Below, piece by piece: positions 1-6,518 of a stretch of DNA of 9,018 bases; within the stretch, counting starts at the first letter, position 1; every line of letters starts with the position of its first letter. Origin of the DNA: Christensenella sp. UBA7102 (lineage in GTDB: Bacteria > Bacillota > Clostridia > Christensenellales > UBA1750); contig DKYK01000031.1 of NCBI GenBank assembly GCA_002492415.1, positions 1 through 9,018 on the forward strand, in the 5' to 3' direction. Made by a program: the position numbers and the translations under genes. The notes below the pieces were generated by a model, which was given only the letters and a program-made list of their open reading frames with translations, was not told the origin of the DNA and ran no database searches.

Positions 1-1208
1 TTGGTCAGCGGCTGGTACTGGTGATAGGCGGAGCCATCCTCCATCTGGGTGGCGGCGATGTCCAGAATGCGCTCTCTGGCCAGCTCGGGGATGATGTGCA
101 CAAAGCCCAGCAGATCCTGCGTGGAGTCGCGGAAGCCCATGCCGCGGCCGATGCCGCTCTCAAAGTAGGACGCCGAGCGCGACATGTGATAGGTCACGGT
201 GCATTGGTACTGATTCCAGGTGTTGAGCATGCGGTTCATCTTGACTTCCGGAGTATTTGCCTGGAAATTGGACAGTTGCTCGGCAAAGTAATCGTGGATG
301 CCCTGCAGCGCCGCCTCGAACTGCGCCTCGGTCTGGAAGGCGTCGAGTAACTTTTTGGCGGGAGCCTTGTTGACGACGTCGGGCGCTTCCCACTTTTCTT
401 CCTCGGGGTTCTCGCAGTAGCCCAGCACGAAGATAAAGGACTTCTCTTCGCCCGGCTCAAGCTCTACGTTGATGCAGTGCGACGCGATGGGCGCCCAGCC
501 GGAGGCCACGGTGTTCTTCGCTTTGCCGCTCTTGGGCACGTCGGGGTCGCCAAAGCCGTTGTACAAGCCGATGAAGCTCTCGCGATCGGTGTCGTAGCCG
601 TCGATGGGGGCGTTGACGGAGAAGAGCGCATAGTGATTGCGACGCTCGCGGTACTCGGTCTTGTGGTAGATGGTAGAGCCTATGACCTCCACCTCGCCGA
701 TGGAGAAGTTGCGCTGGAAGTTGGTCATATCGTCATACGCGTTCCACAGACACCACTCGATGAAGGAGAAGAAGGTAAACTTTTTCTTTTGATCGGTTTC
801 GTTGCGGAACTTGACGCGAGTAACCTCGGCGGTGTAGCCCAACGGCACCACTGCGGTCTGCTCGCATACCAGGCCGTTGCGCTTGCCGGTGATGATGGTG
901 TAGCCCAGACCGTGACGGCACTCGTATTTTTCCAGATCCGCCTTGACGGGCATCCATCCGGGGGTCCACAGATCGCCGCCCTCGTTGATATAGTAGTACT
1001 TGCCGCCGGCGTCGGTGGGCACGTTGTTGTAGCGATAGCGTGTCAGGCGCAGCAGGCGGGCATCCTTGTAAAACGTATAACCGCCCGAGGTGTTGGACAT
1101 CAGCGAAAAGAAATCCTCTTCGCCAAGATAGTTGATCCAAGGATAAGGAGTATCGGGGCGCGTGATAACGTATTCGCGGGCAGCGTCATCGAAGTAACCA
1201 TACTTCAT
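1..1208 (-). CDS. cbp: Cellobiose phosphorylase (GH94), N-terminal half; runs off the left edge
   Basis: Cytosolic phosphorolysis of cellobiose to alpha-D-glucose 1-phosphate and D-glucose (EC 2.4.1.20), saving one ATP per disaccharide. The frame is open for 402 residues from the ATG at 1208 to the window edge; family members are about 810 residues, so roughly half is present. The N-terminus MKYGYFDDAAREYVI, the block TPYPWINYLG (20-29), CLWNAYDDMTNFQRNFS (153-169) and SGIGRGMGFRDSTQDLLG (351-368) are hallmarks of clostridial cellobiose phosphorylases. R355 and D361 in the last block match the glucose-binding Arg/Asp I recall from Cellvibrio gilvus enzyme (R362/D368). The catalytic acid Asp lies in the missing half, so activity cannot be confirmed. 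There is no signal peptide, as expected for a cytosolic enzyme. The start is supported by AGGAGG 8 nt upstream. Chitobiose phosphorylase is a less likely alternative; cellodextrin phosphorylases are longer and differ at the N-terminus. The gene is divergent from uxuAB. Confidence 0.93.
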   Translation of the reverse strand, partial: MKYGYFDDAAREYVITRPDTPYPWINYLGEEDFFSLMSNTSGGYTFYKDARLLRLTRYRYNNVPTDAGGKYYYINEGGDLWTPGWMPVKADLEKYECRHGLGYTIITGKRNGLVCEQTAVVPLGYTAEVTRVKFRNETDQKKKFTFFSFIEWCLWNAYDDMTNFQRNFSIGEVEVIGSTIYHKTEYRERRNHYALFSVNAPIDGYDTDRESFIGLYNGFGDPDVPKSGKAKNTVASGWAPIASHCINVELEPGEEKSFIFVLGYCENPEEEKWEAPDVVNKAPAKKLLDAFQTEAQFEAALQGIHDYFAEQLSNFQANTPEVKMNRMLNTWNQYQCTVTYHMSRSASYFESGIGRGMGFRDSTQDLLGFVHIIPELARERILDIAATQMEDGSAYHQYQPLT

Positions 1209-1240
1209 GGGGTCTACCTCCTGCTGATATAAAGTAAAAC

Positions 1241-1255
1241 CGCAAACGATTTTCT
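1241..1255. promoter_or_regulatory. Weak LacI-family operator-like site at the phosphorylase transcription start
   Basis: The sequence CGCAAACGATTTTCT resembles the CAAACG-centred core of LacI-family operators, but the palindrome is imperfect: the two halves around the central CG do not match at several positions. It would sit over or just downstream of the predicted start near 1256, where a repressor would block transcription. Position is the main argument; the sequence match alone is weak. Confidence 0.25.
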
Positions 1256-1262
1256 GTCTATA

Positions 1263-1291
1263 ATAATACTGTTAATTCATGGAAAAATCAA
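1263..1291 (-). promoter_or_regulatory. Sigma-A-type promoter for the cellobiose phosphorylase gene
   Basis: On the minus strand a -35 TTGATT (1291-1286; 4 of 6 consensus bases) is followed by a 17-nt spacer and a -10 TATTAT (1268-1263; 5 of 6). Transcription would start near 1256, giving a leader of about 48 nt before the ATG at 1208, with the AGGAGG ribosome binding site in it. The surroundings are distinctly AT-richer than the flanking genes, as expected for a promoter. Seen by eye only. Confidence 0.6.
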
Positions 1292-1378
1292 GTCGTTGCA
1301 TAAAAAAGCGGATTGGGTTTTGCGCGCATTGTCGGCCTGTATGCGGAAATTTAGTCCAAAATATCGGAATGGGAAGGA

Positions 1379-1394
1379 ATGTAAGCGCTTTCCA
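1379..1394. promoter_or_regulatory. cre-like / LacI-family operator upstream of uxuA
   Basis: The sequence ATGTAAGCGCTTTCCA contains the perfect 8-bp palindrome AAGCGCTT (1383-1390) and fits the Bacillus cre consensus WTGNAANCGNWNNCW at 14 of 15 positions (mismatch only at the last base). This is the binding pattern of CcpA and related LacI-family regulators. It lies about 41 nt upstream of the uxuA start, so it would overlap or adjoin the uxuA promoter. I could not find a convincing -35/-10 pair for uxuA in this gap. The site fits carbon catabolite repression of hexuronate use or a dedicated LacI-type hexuronate regulator; sequence alone does not separate the two. Confidence 0.6.
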
Positions 1395-1435
1395 TCGAAT
1401 AGTACAGTGCAAAAATATCTGTGGAGGGCGACTTC

Positions 1436-2488
1436 ATGAAAATGTCATTCCGCTGGTACGGCGCGGACGACCCTGTCAGTCTCGCCTATATCAGCCAGAT
1501 CCCCAATATGCGCTCCATTGTCAGCGCGGTCTACGACGTAAAGCCCGGCGGGGTGTGGAGCGAGGCATCCATCGCCTGGATAAAGGCCGAATGTGAGAAA
1601 TACGGCCTTATTTTCGACGTGGTGGAGTCCATCCCCGTGCACGAAGACATCAAGCTGGGGCGCGGCCGCTGCGAGGAGTACATCGAAAATTACAAGGAAA
1701 ACATCCGGCGCGTGGCCAAGGCGGGCGTTAAGTGCGTCTGCTATAACTTCATGCCTGTGTTTGACTGGACGCGCACGCAGCTGGATAAGGCCGCGCCCGA
1801 CGGCTCCACGAGTCTTGTGATGTACATGGACCAACTCAGGGGCCTTGATCCCCTGAACGACGGCCTGTCGCTCCCCGGCTGGGACGCCTCTTACGAAAAG
1901 GAGGAGATGAAAGAGCTCTTCCGCGCCTATGGACAGCTGGGCGAGGAGGGCCTGTGGCGCAGCCTTGAGCACTTCCTAAAGGAGATTATCCCGGTGACTG
2001 AGGCCTGCGGCGTGCGCATGGCCATCCATCCGGACGACCCACCCTATCCCATCTTCGGCCTGCCGCGCATCATCACCTGCGAAAAGAACCTCGACCGCAT
2101 GCTCGCCATCGTGGACAGCCCTGCCAACAGCTTGACGCTGTGCACGGGTTCGCTGGGCTGTGCGGCTTTCAACGACATCCCCGGGCTGGTGCGCAAGTAC
2201 GCTGCGATGGATCGCATCGCGTTCATGCACATGCGCAACGTGCAGCTGATGGAGGACGGCTCCTTTGAGGAGCGCGGCCATCTCTCCGCCTGCGGCAGCC
2301 TGGACATGTATGAGATCACCAAGGCGCTGGTGGACAACGGTTTTGACGGCTATGTCCGCCCGGACCATGGCCGCATGATCTGGGGCGAGACGGGCAAGCC
2401 GGGCTATGGGCTGTATGACCGCGCGCTGGGCGCTGCGTACCTCAACGGCCTGTTTGAAGCGGTTGAAAAGGCAAAGGGGGCGAATTGA
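1436..2488 (+). CDS. uxuA: D-mannonate dehydratase UxuA
   Basis: Dehydrates D-mannonate to 2-keto-3-deoxy-D-gluconate (EC 4.2.1.8) in hexuronate (glucuronate) catabolism; cytosolic, Mn/Fe-dependent TIM-barrel enzyme. At 350 residues it matches the short Gram-positive form (the E. coli protein is about 394). Diagnostic blocks are MSFRWYG at the N-terminus, ESIPVHEDIK (64-73), CYNFMPVFDWTRT (102-114), MAIHPDDPP (195-203) and VRPDHGR (307-313). H198, C236, H265 and D310 fall where I recall the metal ligands of the Streptococcus suis enzyme. The start at 1436 is chosen over the in-frame GTG at 1421 because GGAGGG (1423-1428) sits 7 nt before the ATG and overlaps the GTG. It is the first gene of an operon with uxuB. 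A cre-like operator upstream suggests carbon-source control. No kdgK, kdgA or uxaC lies in the window, so the rest of the pathway is elsewhere. Confidence 0.95.
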   Translation: MKMSFRWYGADDPVSLAYISQIPNMRSIVSAVYDVKPGGVWSEASIAWIKAECEKYGLIFDVVESIPVHEDIKLGRGRCEEYIENYKENIRRVAKAGVKCVCYNFMPVFDWTRTQLDKAAPDGSTSLVMYMDQLRGLDPLNDGLSLPGWDASYEKEEMKELFRAYGQLGEEGLWRSLEHFLKEIIPVTEACGVRMAIHPDDPPYPIFGLPRIITCEKNLDRMLAIVDSPANSLTLCTGSLGCAAFNDIPGLVRKYAAMDRIAFMHMRNVQLMEDGSFEERGHLSACGSLDMYEITKALVDNGFDGYVRPDHGRMIWGETGKPGYGLYDRALGAAYLNGLFEAVEKAKGAN

Positions 2489-2489
2489 C

Positions 2490-3338
2490 ATGGGAAATGT
2501 CATCAATACCGATCTTTCAGGCAAGGTGGCGGTGGTCACCGGCGCGGGCGGCGTGTTGTGCTCCGCGTTTTCCCGCGTGCTGGCGCGCGCTGGCGCAAAG
2601 GTGGCGCTGTTGGATATCAACGAGTCCGCCGCGGCACAGGTCGCCGCGGAGATCAGCGCCGAGGGCGGCGCCGCCCGAGCCTACAAGTGCAATGTGCTGG
2701 ACAAGGCGGACTGCCTGGCCGTGGCCGAAGCGGTCAAGGGCGACTTTGGCCCCTGCGATATACTGATCAACGGCGCGGGCGGCAACAACCCGCGCGCCAC
2801 CACCGATCACGAATACTATCTGCCGGGCGATATCGACGCGGACACCAAGAGCTTCTTCGATCTGGAGGCCGACGGCGTGTCCTTCGTGTTCAATCTGAAC
2901 TTCCTGGGCACGCTGCTGCCTACCCAGGCCTTTGCCGCGCAGATGGTGGGAAGGCCAGGCTGCAATATCGTCAATATCTCCTCGATGAACGCCTTTACGC
3001 CGCTGACCAAGATCCCCGCCTACTCCGGCGCCAAGGCCGCCATCTCCAACTTTACCCAGTGGCTGGCGGTGCACTTCTCGCGCGAGGGCATCCGCGTCAA
3101 TGCCATCGCACCGGGCTTCTTTGTCACCAAACAGAACGAAAAGCTGCTCTTTAACGACGATGGCACGCCCACGCCCCGCACGGGCAAGATACTCGCCGCC
3201 ACGCCTATGGGGCGCTTTGGCAAGGCTGAGGAGCTGGAGGGTGCGCTGCTCTTCCTGCTCAATAACGCCGCCGCATCCTTCATCACGGGCGTGGTGCTGC
3301 CCATCGACGGCGGATTCTCCGCCTATTCCGGCGTATAA
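2490..3338 (+). CDS. uxuB: D-mannonate oxidoreductase (fructuronate reductase), SDR family
   Basis: Predicted to interconvert D-fructuronate and D-mannonate with NAD(H) (EC 1.1.1.57), feeding UxuA. It is a 282-residue classical SDR, unrelated in fold to the long-chain E. coli UxuB, and resembles the Firmicute YjmF-type enzymes. Visible motifs are a Rossmann loop TGAGGVLC (17-24) lacking the last two glycines of TGxxxGxG, acidic D42 after the second strand (favours NAD over NADP), NGAG (94-97), N137, and the catalytic set S165, Y178, K182 in NISS and YSGAK. PIDGGFSAYSGV closes the protein like other SDRs. The ATG lies 1 nt after the uxuA stop, with AAAGGGGG 9 nt upstream inside uxuA, so translation is probably coupled. 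The specific substrate is inferred from this operon position and overall resemblance; without the uxuA context only 'SDR oxidoreductase' would be safe. Confidence 0.88.
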   Translation: MGNVINTDLSGKVAVVTGAGGVLCSAFSRVLARAGAKVALLDINESAAAQVAAEISAEGGAARAYKCNVLDKADCLAVAEAVKGDFGPCDILINGAGGNNPRATTDHEYYLPGDIDADTKSFFDLEADGVSFVFNLNFLGTLLPTQAFAAQMVGRPGCNIVNISSMNAFTPLTKIPAYSGAKAAISNFTQWLAVHFSREGIRVNAIAPGFFVTKQNEKLLFNDDGTPTPRTGKILAATPMGRFGKAEELEGALLFLLNNAAASFITGVVLPIDGGFSAYSGV

Positions 3339-3356
3339 GATCCCAAGGGACAAAGG

Positions 3357-3390
3357 AATTCGCGTGCGGGCAGCCGTGCGCGAATTTTTC
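3357..3390 (+). terminator. Intrinsic terminator of the uxuAB operon
   Basis: A 13-bp stem (3357-3369 with 3374-3386, containing two adjacent G-U wobbles) closes a GCAG tetraloop and runs into TTTTTC, giving a classical rho-independent terminator. It begins 18 nt after the uxuB stop codon, so uxuAB end here and the downstream lipoprotein gene needs its own promoter. Confidence 0.85.
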
Positions 3391-3418
3391 TGCTTGCGCG
3401 GAAGATTGTGTGCAGCTC

Positions 3419-3447
3419 TTTACCTTGCGGAAAAAATGCGCTATCAT
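3419..3447 (+). promoter_or_regulatory. Candidate promoter for the lipoprotein-pepT unit
   Basis: A -35 TTTACC (3419-3424; 4 of 6) and a -10 TATCAT (3442-3447; 5 of 6) are spaced 17 nt apart, predicting a start near 3454 and a leader of about 70 nt. Its position directly downstream of the uxuAB terminator supports it. Confidence 0.5.
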
Positions 3448-3461
3448 GGTAGAGGAAGGGA

Positions 3462-3504
3462 GGGGGCGCTTACTGTCCCCACAAACCGGCGGAGGGCTGC
3501 CGCC
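3462..3504 (+). promoter_or_regulatory. Two small hairpins in the lipoprotein leader
   Basis: In the predicted untranslated leader, GGGGGC (3462-3467) can pair with GTCCCC (3475-3480) around a 7-nt loop, and GGCGG (3488-3492) with CCGCC (3500-3504) around another 7-nt loop. The ribosome binding region GTGAGGTGA (3512-3520) follows and is left single-stranded. It matches no riboswitch or T-box that I recognise, and no U-tract follows either stem, so this is not a terminator. It may only stabilise the mRNA or arise by chance in GC-rich DNA. Confidence 0.3.
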
Positions 3505-3524
3505 AAACAAAGTGAGGTGAGCAC

Positions 3525-4178
3525 ATGAGAAGCAAAGTTATGGCGCTGCTGCTGGCGCTATGCCTGCTGCTGGCAGGCTGCGCCGCAAAACGACCGGCAG
3601 AGACGCCGGCCGACCCCACCGCGGCGCCCACGCCCACGCCATCCCCCACCCCCGGGGTAGAGGAGGACGAGGAGGACGCCGACCTGGACCGCAATGACGA
3701 AGCCGACTACTACTTTGACTTTGGCCAGGATGATATGATTCGCTTAAACTACGACGTGAGCTGGCCGGCGGATGAGATGGAGGGGTGGCAGGAACAGCCC
3801 TGTAGCCGCGTCGGCGCGCTGCTGATGCTGTGCAAGGGCGAGAGTACCATCACCGTGCTGATGGAGGAGGCCGCCGAATATGGCGATCTGGATGCTTACA
3901 TGGAGTACACCAGGCAGGTATTTCGCTACACCTGCGCGGACACAGCCCCGCCGCAGGAGAGTACGGAGGGCCAGGAGCGCGTGCTGACTGGCGCGCTGGA
4001 GGATGGCGCGCTGATCCAGTGGCGCTGCCGCACGGTAAATGGGCTGTTCGTCACTTGCGAACTGGTCTCGCGCGGAGAGGAGACGGAGCTTGCGCAGTTC
4101 ACCGATACCTTCTGCCCGAACATCACCTTTACCTATACAGAAATAGAAAAATTGATTGGCGATCATGGAGAGGAATGA
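3525..4178 (+). CDS. Small lipoprotein of unknown function
   Basis: A 217-residue protein with a type II signal peptide: basic MRSK, a hydrophobic core (5-17) and the lipobox LAGC with the lipidated C19. The mature part starts with a Pro/Thr-rich tether (about 24-44, including a PTPTPSPTP run) and an acidic stretch (45-61, EEDEEDADLD), then a compact domain of about 145 residues. That domain has alternating beta-like segments (IRLNYDVSWP at 72-81, STITVLMEEA at 107-116, ALIQWRCRT at 162-170, LFVTCELVS at 174-182) and a helix-like DLDAYMEYTRQVF (121-133). The layout recalls PsbP/LpqN-like lipoprotein domains, but that is only an impression. The mature protein has cysteines at 93, 103, 137, 168, 178 and 197 besides C19, so disulfides are possible outside the membrane. 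GAGGTGA precedes the ATG. The gene is followed at 6 nt by pepT and probably shares its transcript. No enzymatic motif is visible. Confidence 0.85.
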   Translation: MRSKVMALLLALCLLLAGCAAKRPAETPADPTAAPTPTPSPTPGVEEDEEDADLDRNDEADYYFDFGQDDMIRLNYDVSWPADEMEGWQEQPCSRVGALLMLCKGESTITVLMEEAAEYGDLDAYMEYTRQVFRYTCADTAPPQESTEGQERVLTGALEDGALIQWRCRTVNGLFVTCELVSRGEETELAQFTDTFCPNITFTYTEIEKLIGDHGEE

Positions 4179-4184
4179 ATTGCA

Positions 4185-5402
4185 ATGGACAAGATCGTAG
4201 AGCGCTTTTTGAAGTACGTTTCTTTTGACACCCAGTCCTGCGAGGACTCCGACACATTCCCCAGCACGTTGAAGCAGAAGGAGCTGGGTGCGTATCTGGC
4301 AAAAGAACTTCAGGAAATGGGACTTGCCGACGCGCACATGGACGAGTACGGTTACGTCTATGCCACCGTCCCGGGTAACCGCAAGGATGCGCCCGTGGTG
4401 GGCTTCATCGCGCACATGGACACCGCGACGGAGATCTCCGGCGCGAACGTAAAGCCTCGCATCGTGCACTACGAGGGCGGCGACATCGTGCTCAACGAAG
4501 AGAAGGACATCGTGATGCGCGCGGCGGATTTTGAATGCCTGGCGGCGGACGTGGGAAAGGATCTGATCGTTACCGACGGCACCACACTGCTGGGCGCAGA
4601 CAATAAGGCGGGAGTCGCGGAGGTCGTCACGCTGGCACAGTACTTCATCGATCACCCGGACCTGCCCCATGGAGACGTCCGCATCGCGTTCACGCCCGAT
4701 GAGGAAGTGGGCGGCGGTCCCGATCACTTCGACGTGCAAAAGTTCGGCGCGGCCTTTGGTTACACCGTGGATGGCGGCGAGGTGGGCAGCATTAATTTTG
4801 AAAATTTCAACGCCGCCGCCGCGCGCATCGTGGTGCACGGCTCCGCTATCCATCCCGGCTCCTCCAAGAACAAGATGAAAAACGCCAGCCTGATGGCCAT
4901 GGAGTTCGACGCCCTGCTGCCCGCAGGCGAGGTGCCTGCGCTCACCGAGGGCTATGAGGGCTTCCATCACCTGACGAATATGCAGGGCGACGTCGAGCGC
5001 GCCGAGCTGCATTACATCATCCGCGACCACGATAGGACGAAGTTCGAGCAGAAGAAAGTACGCTTTGAGAAGACCGCCGCCTTCTTAAATGACAAGTATG
5101 GCGAAGGCGCTTTTGAGCTGACGCTGCGCGACACCTATTACAACATGCGCGAAAAGATTGAGCCGCACATGGAGATCATCGACATCGTAAAGAACGTGAT
5201 GACGGGCATGGGCGTCATCCCTTCCATCGAGCCCATCCGCGGCGGCACCGACGGCTGCCGTCTCTCCTTCATGGGCCTGCCCTGCCCCAATCTCTGCTCC
5301 GGCGGGCACAATGCACACGGCAAGTACGAGTACGTTTCTGTGCAGTCGCTCAAGGCCTGCGCCGACATCCTCATCGGCATCGTGCGCAAGGTCGCAGAAT
5401 AA
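4185..5402 (+). CDS. pepT: Peptidase T (tripeptide aminopeptidase)
   Basis: Zinc-dependent M20B exopeptidase that removes the N-terminal residue from tripeptides in the cytosol (EC 3.4.11.4), completing breakdown of imported peptides. The 405-residue length is exactly that of the family. Metal ligands and catalytic residues are in place: AHMDT with H77 and catalytic D79, GADNKAG with bridging D139, TPDEEVG with catalytic E173 and zinc ligand E174, TVDGGE with D196, and the C-terminal HNAHGKYE with H378. The substrate-binding blocks GSAIHPGSSKNKM (219-231) and PIRGGTDG (350-357) are present. GGAGAGGA (4167-4174) sits 10 nt before the ATG, overlapping the end of the lipoprotein gene. It has no signal peptide. 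The gene ends just before a strong hairpin terminator facing the azlD end. Confidence 0.96.
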   Translation: MDKIVERFLKYVSFDTQSCEDSDTFPSTLKQKELGAYLAKELQEMGLADAHMDEYGYVYATVPGNRKDAPVVGFIAHMDTATEISGANVKPRIVHYEGGDIVLNEEKDIVMRAADFECLAADVGKDLIVTDGTTLLGADNKAGVAEVVTLAQYFIDHPDLPHGDVRIAFTPDEEVGGGPDHFDVQKFGAAFGYTVDGGEVGSINFENFNAAAARIVVHGSAIHPGSSKNKMKNASLMAMEFDALLPAGEVPALTEGYEGFHHLTNMQGDVERAELHYIIRDHDRTKFEQKKVRFEKTAAFLNDKYGEGAFELTLRDTYYNMREKIEPHMEIIDIVKNVMTGMGVIPSIEPIRGGTDGCRLSFMGLPCPNLCSGGHNAHGKYEYVSVQSLKACADILIGIVRKVAE

Positions 5403-5410
5403 ACAAATGC

Positions 5411-5461
5411 ACAACAACACAGCCCGCGCTCCATTCGCAGGAGCGTGGGCTGTGTTGTTGT
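5411..5461. terminator. Bidirectional intrinsic terminator between pepT and azlD
   Basis: A 22-bp stem (5411-5432 with 5440-5461; one G-U wobble, otherwise perfect) closes a 7-nt loop. Reading plus, it runs into TATTTCTTTA; reading minus, into GCATTTGTTTATT, so both flanks are T-rich on the exiting strand. It lies 8 nt after the pepT stop and 6 nt after the azlD stop, and thus serves both convergent transcripts. Confidence 0.88.
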
Positions 5462-5467
5462 ATTTCT

Positions 5468-5791
5468 TTACAGCAACAGCGCCAGCAGCCGTTCGCAGAC
5501 AAACACAACGCCGCAGGCCGTCAGCGCCACGGGCAGCAGGCCCTTGCCGCGATAGGCGAGCAAGAGCGCCGCTGCAAGCCCTGCCAACGCCGAAACCAGG
5601 CTCGCCGTGGAGTAGAGCACCTCGGGAAAGGTCATGGCGGCCAGCACCGCATAGGGCACGTAGTAGAGGAAAGACTGCACAAACGGGTTTGTGATGCGAC
5701 GCTTGAACAGCACAAGCGGCAGCATGCGCGGCAGGTACGTCACAACCGCCATCACCGCTATGGCGGCGAGAATGCGCCCGTAATCAAGCAT
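5468..5791 (-). CDS. azlD: AzlD-family amino acid transporter small subunit
   Basis: Small hydrophobic partner of AzlC; the pair forms an inner-membrane exporter known for branched-chain amino acids and azaleucine in Bacillus. The 107 residues are almost entirely hydrophobic with about four membrane segments, and TYLPRMLPLVLF near the N-terminus is characteristic of AzlD. Start choice: an ATG at 5800 would add three residues, but AGGAGG abuts it with no spacer, whereas the ATG at 5791 lies 9 nt from AGGAGG (5806-5801). With this start the gene overlaps the azlC stop by 8 nt (ATGCTTGA), implying coupled translation. It is the last gene of the minus-strand aromatic cluster, ending just before the shared terminator. 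Substrate unknown; see azlC. Confidence 0.9.
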   Translation of the reverse strand: MLDYGRILAAIAVMAVVTYLPRMLPLVLFKRRITNPFVQSFLYYVPYAVLAAMTFPEVLYSTASLVSALAGLAAALLLAYRGKGLLPVALTACGVVFVCERLLALLL

Positions 5792-6506
5792 CGTTTGCAT
5801 CCTCCTCCCGCCGCTCCTGCTTTACCGGGAAGCGCCACGCCATCAGCGCCGAAACGCCCACTGCGCACAGAATGATGACCCAGCCACGCGAAACCTGGCT
5901 GAGCGCCGGTACGTAGTAGAACAGCCCCGAGATTGCCATTGCCAACAGCACCGTATACAGCACCGGGCAGATCTTGCGCGCCGGGGGAATGATGATGGCG
6001 ATGAACATGCCGTAGATCGCAATGCCCATCGCGGAGCGCACCATCTCAGGCAGCAGGCTCGTCACCGTCGCGCCAAGGATTGTGCCCAACGCCCAGCCAA
6101 TGTAGACGCAAATCACAAGCCCGGACAGATAGGGCGTGGTCACGGGCCCCTTTTGCTGCATGCACACGGCGAATACCTCGTCGGTGTTGCCAAAGGAAAG
6201 AATCGCGCGCGTCAGCGTGGGCATGCGGCTGTCCACCTTCTGTGAAAGCGAGAGCGACATGAGCATATAGCGCAGGTTGATGACAAAGGTCGTCACACCG
6301 ATCTCCATCAGCGGCGCGCCCGTCAGGATCAGCGACAGCCCCGCAAACTGCCCTGCTGAGGTCAGATTGGTCATGGAGATGAGCGCCGCGACCCACGCAG
6401 GCAATCCGCTCTCGACGCACATCATGCCGAATACAAAGGATACCGACACATAGCCTAGGCAGATGGGCAGTCCGTCCTTTGCACCCTTCCAGAATGATTG
6501 ATTCAC
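5784..6506 (-). CDS. azlC: AzlC-family amino acid exporter large subunit
   Basis: Large membrane subunit of the AzlCD (LIV-E family) amino acid exporter; usual length 230-250 residues, here 240. Typical features are FWKGAKDGLPICLGY at the N-terminus, SAGQFAGLSL, the block NLRYMLMSLSLSQK and several long hydrophobic segments toward the C-terminus, with a charged cytoplasmic tail. Start choice: GAGGGA (6520-6515), overlapping the tyrA stop, lies 8 nt from the GTG at 6506 but only 2 nt from the in-frame GTG at 6512; the former is preferred, the latter would add MT. The gene begins 12 nt after the tyrA stop (6 nt for the longer form), so it belongs to the aroA-tyrA transcript. AzlCD pairs elsewhere are tied to branched-chain amino acids; the location suggests an aromatic amino acid or pathway product, which is inference. 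Confidence 0.92.
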   Translation of the reverse strand: MNQSFWKGAKDGLPICLGYVSVSFVFGMMCVESGLPAWVAALISMTNLTSAGQFAGLSLILTGAPLMEIGVTTFVINLRYMLMSLSLSQKVDSRMPTLTRAILSFGNTDEVFAVCMQQKGPVTTPYLSGLVICVYIGWALGTILGATVTSLLPEMVRSAMGIAIYGMFIAIIIPPARKICPVLYTVLLAMAISGLFYYVPALSQVSRGWVIILCAVGVSALMAWRFPVKQERREEDANDA

Positions 6507-6518
6507 GGTCACAATCCC

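Noticed and set aside
477..1232. Long plus-strand open frame (251 codons) opposite the cellobiose phosphorylase gene
   Set aside because: The minus strand here encodes an unmistakable GH94 protein through the whole stretch; the plus frame has no recognisable domain and is a shadow of GC-rich coding DNA.
1321..1420. A sigma-A promoter for uxuA
   Set aside because: Candidate boxes such as TTGTCG at 1329-1334 or TTTCCA at 1389-1394 lack a -10 of acceptable match at 16-18 nt, or place the start on the ribosome binding site; the promoter must exist but I cannot locate it.
1421..1435. Upstream GTG start for uxuA adding five residues
   Set aside because: The GTG overlaps the GGAGGG ribosome binding site that is correctly spaced for the ATG at 1436, and family proteins begin MxMSFRWYG.
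2517..3353. 278-codon minus-strand open frame opposite uxuB
   Set aside because: The SDR on the plus strand has all catalytic motifs and a coupled start; the reverse frame is a shadow.
3744..5030. 428-codon minus-strand open frame opposite the lipoprotein and pepT genes
   Set aside because: It spans two well-supported plus-strand genes, one with all peptidase T catalytic residues, and its translation has a His/Val/Arg-rich antisense composition with no motif.
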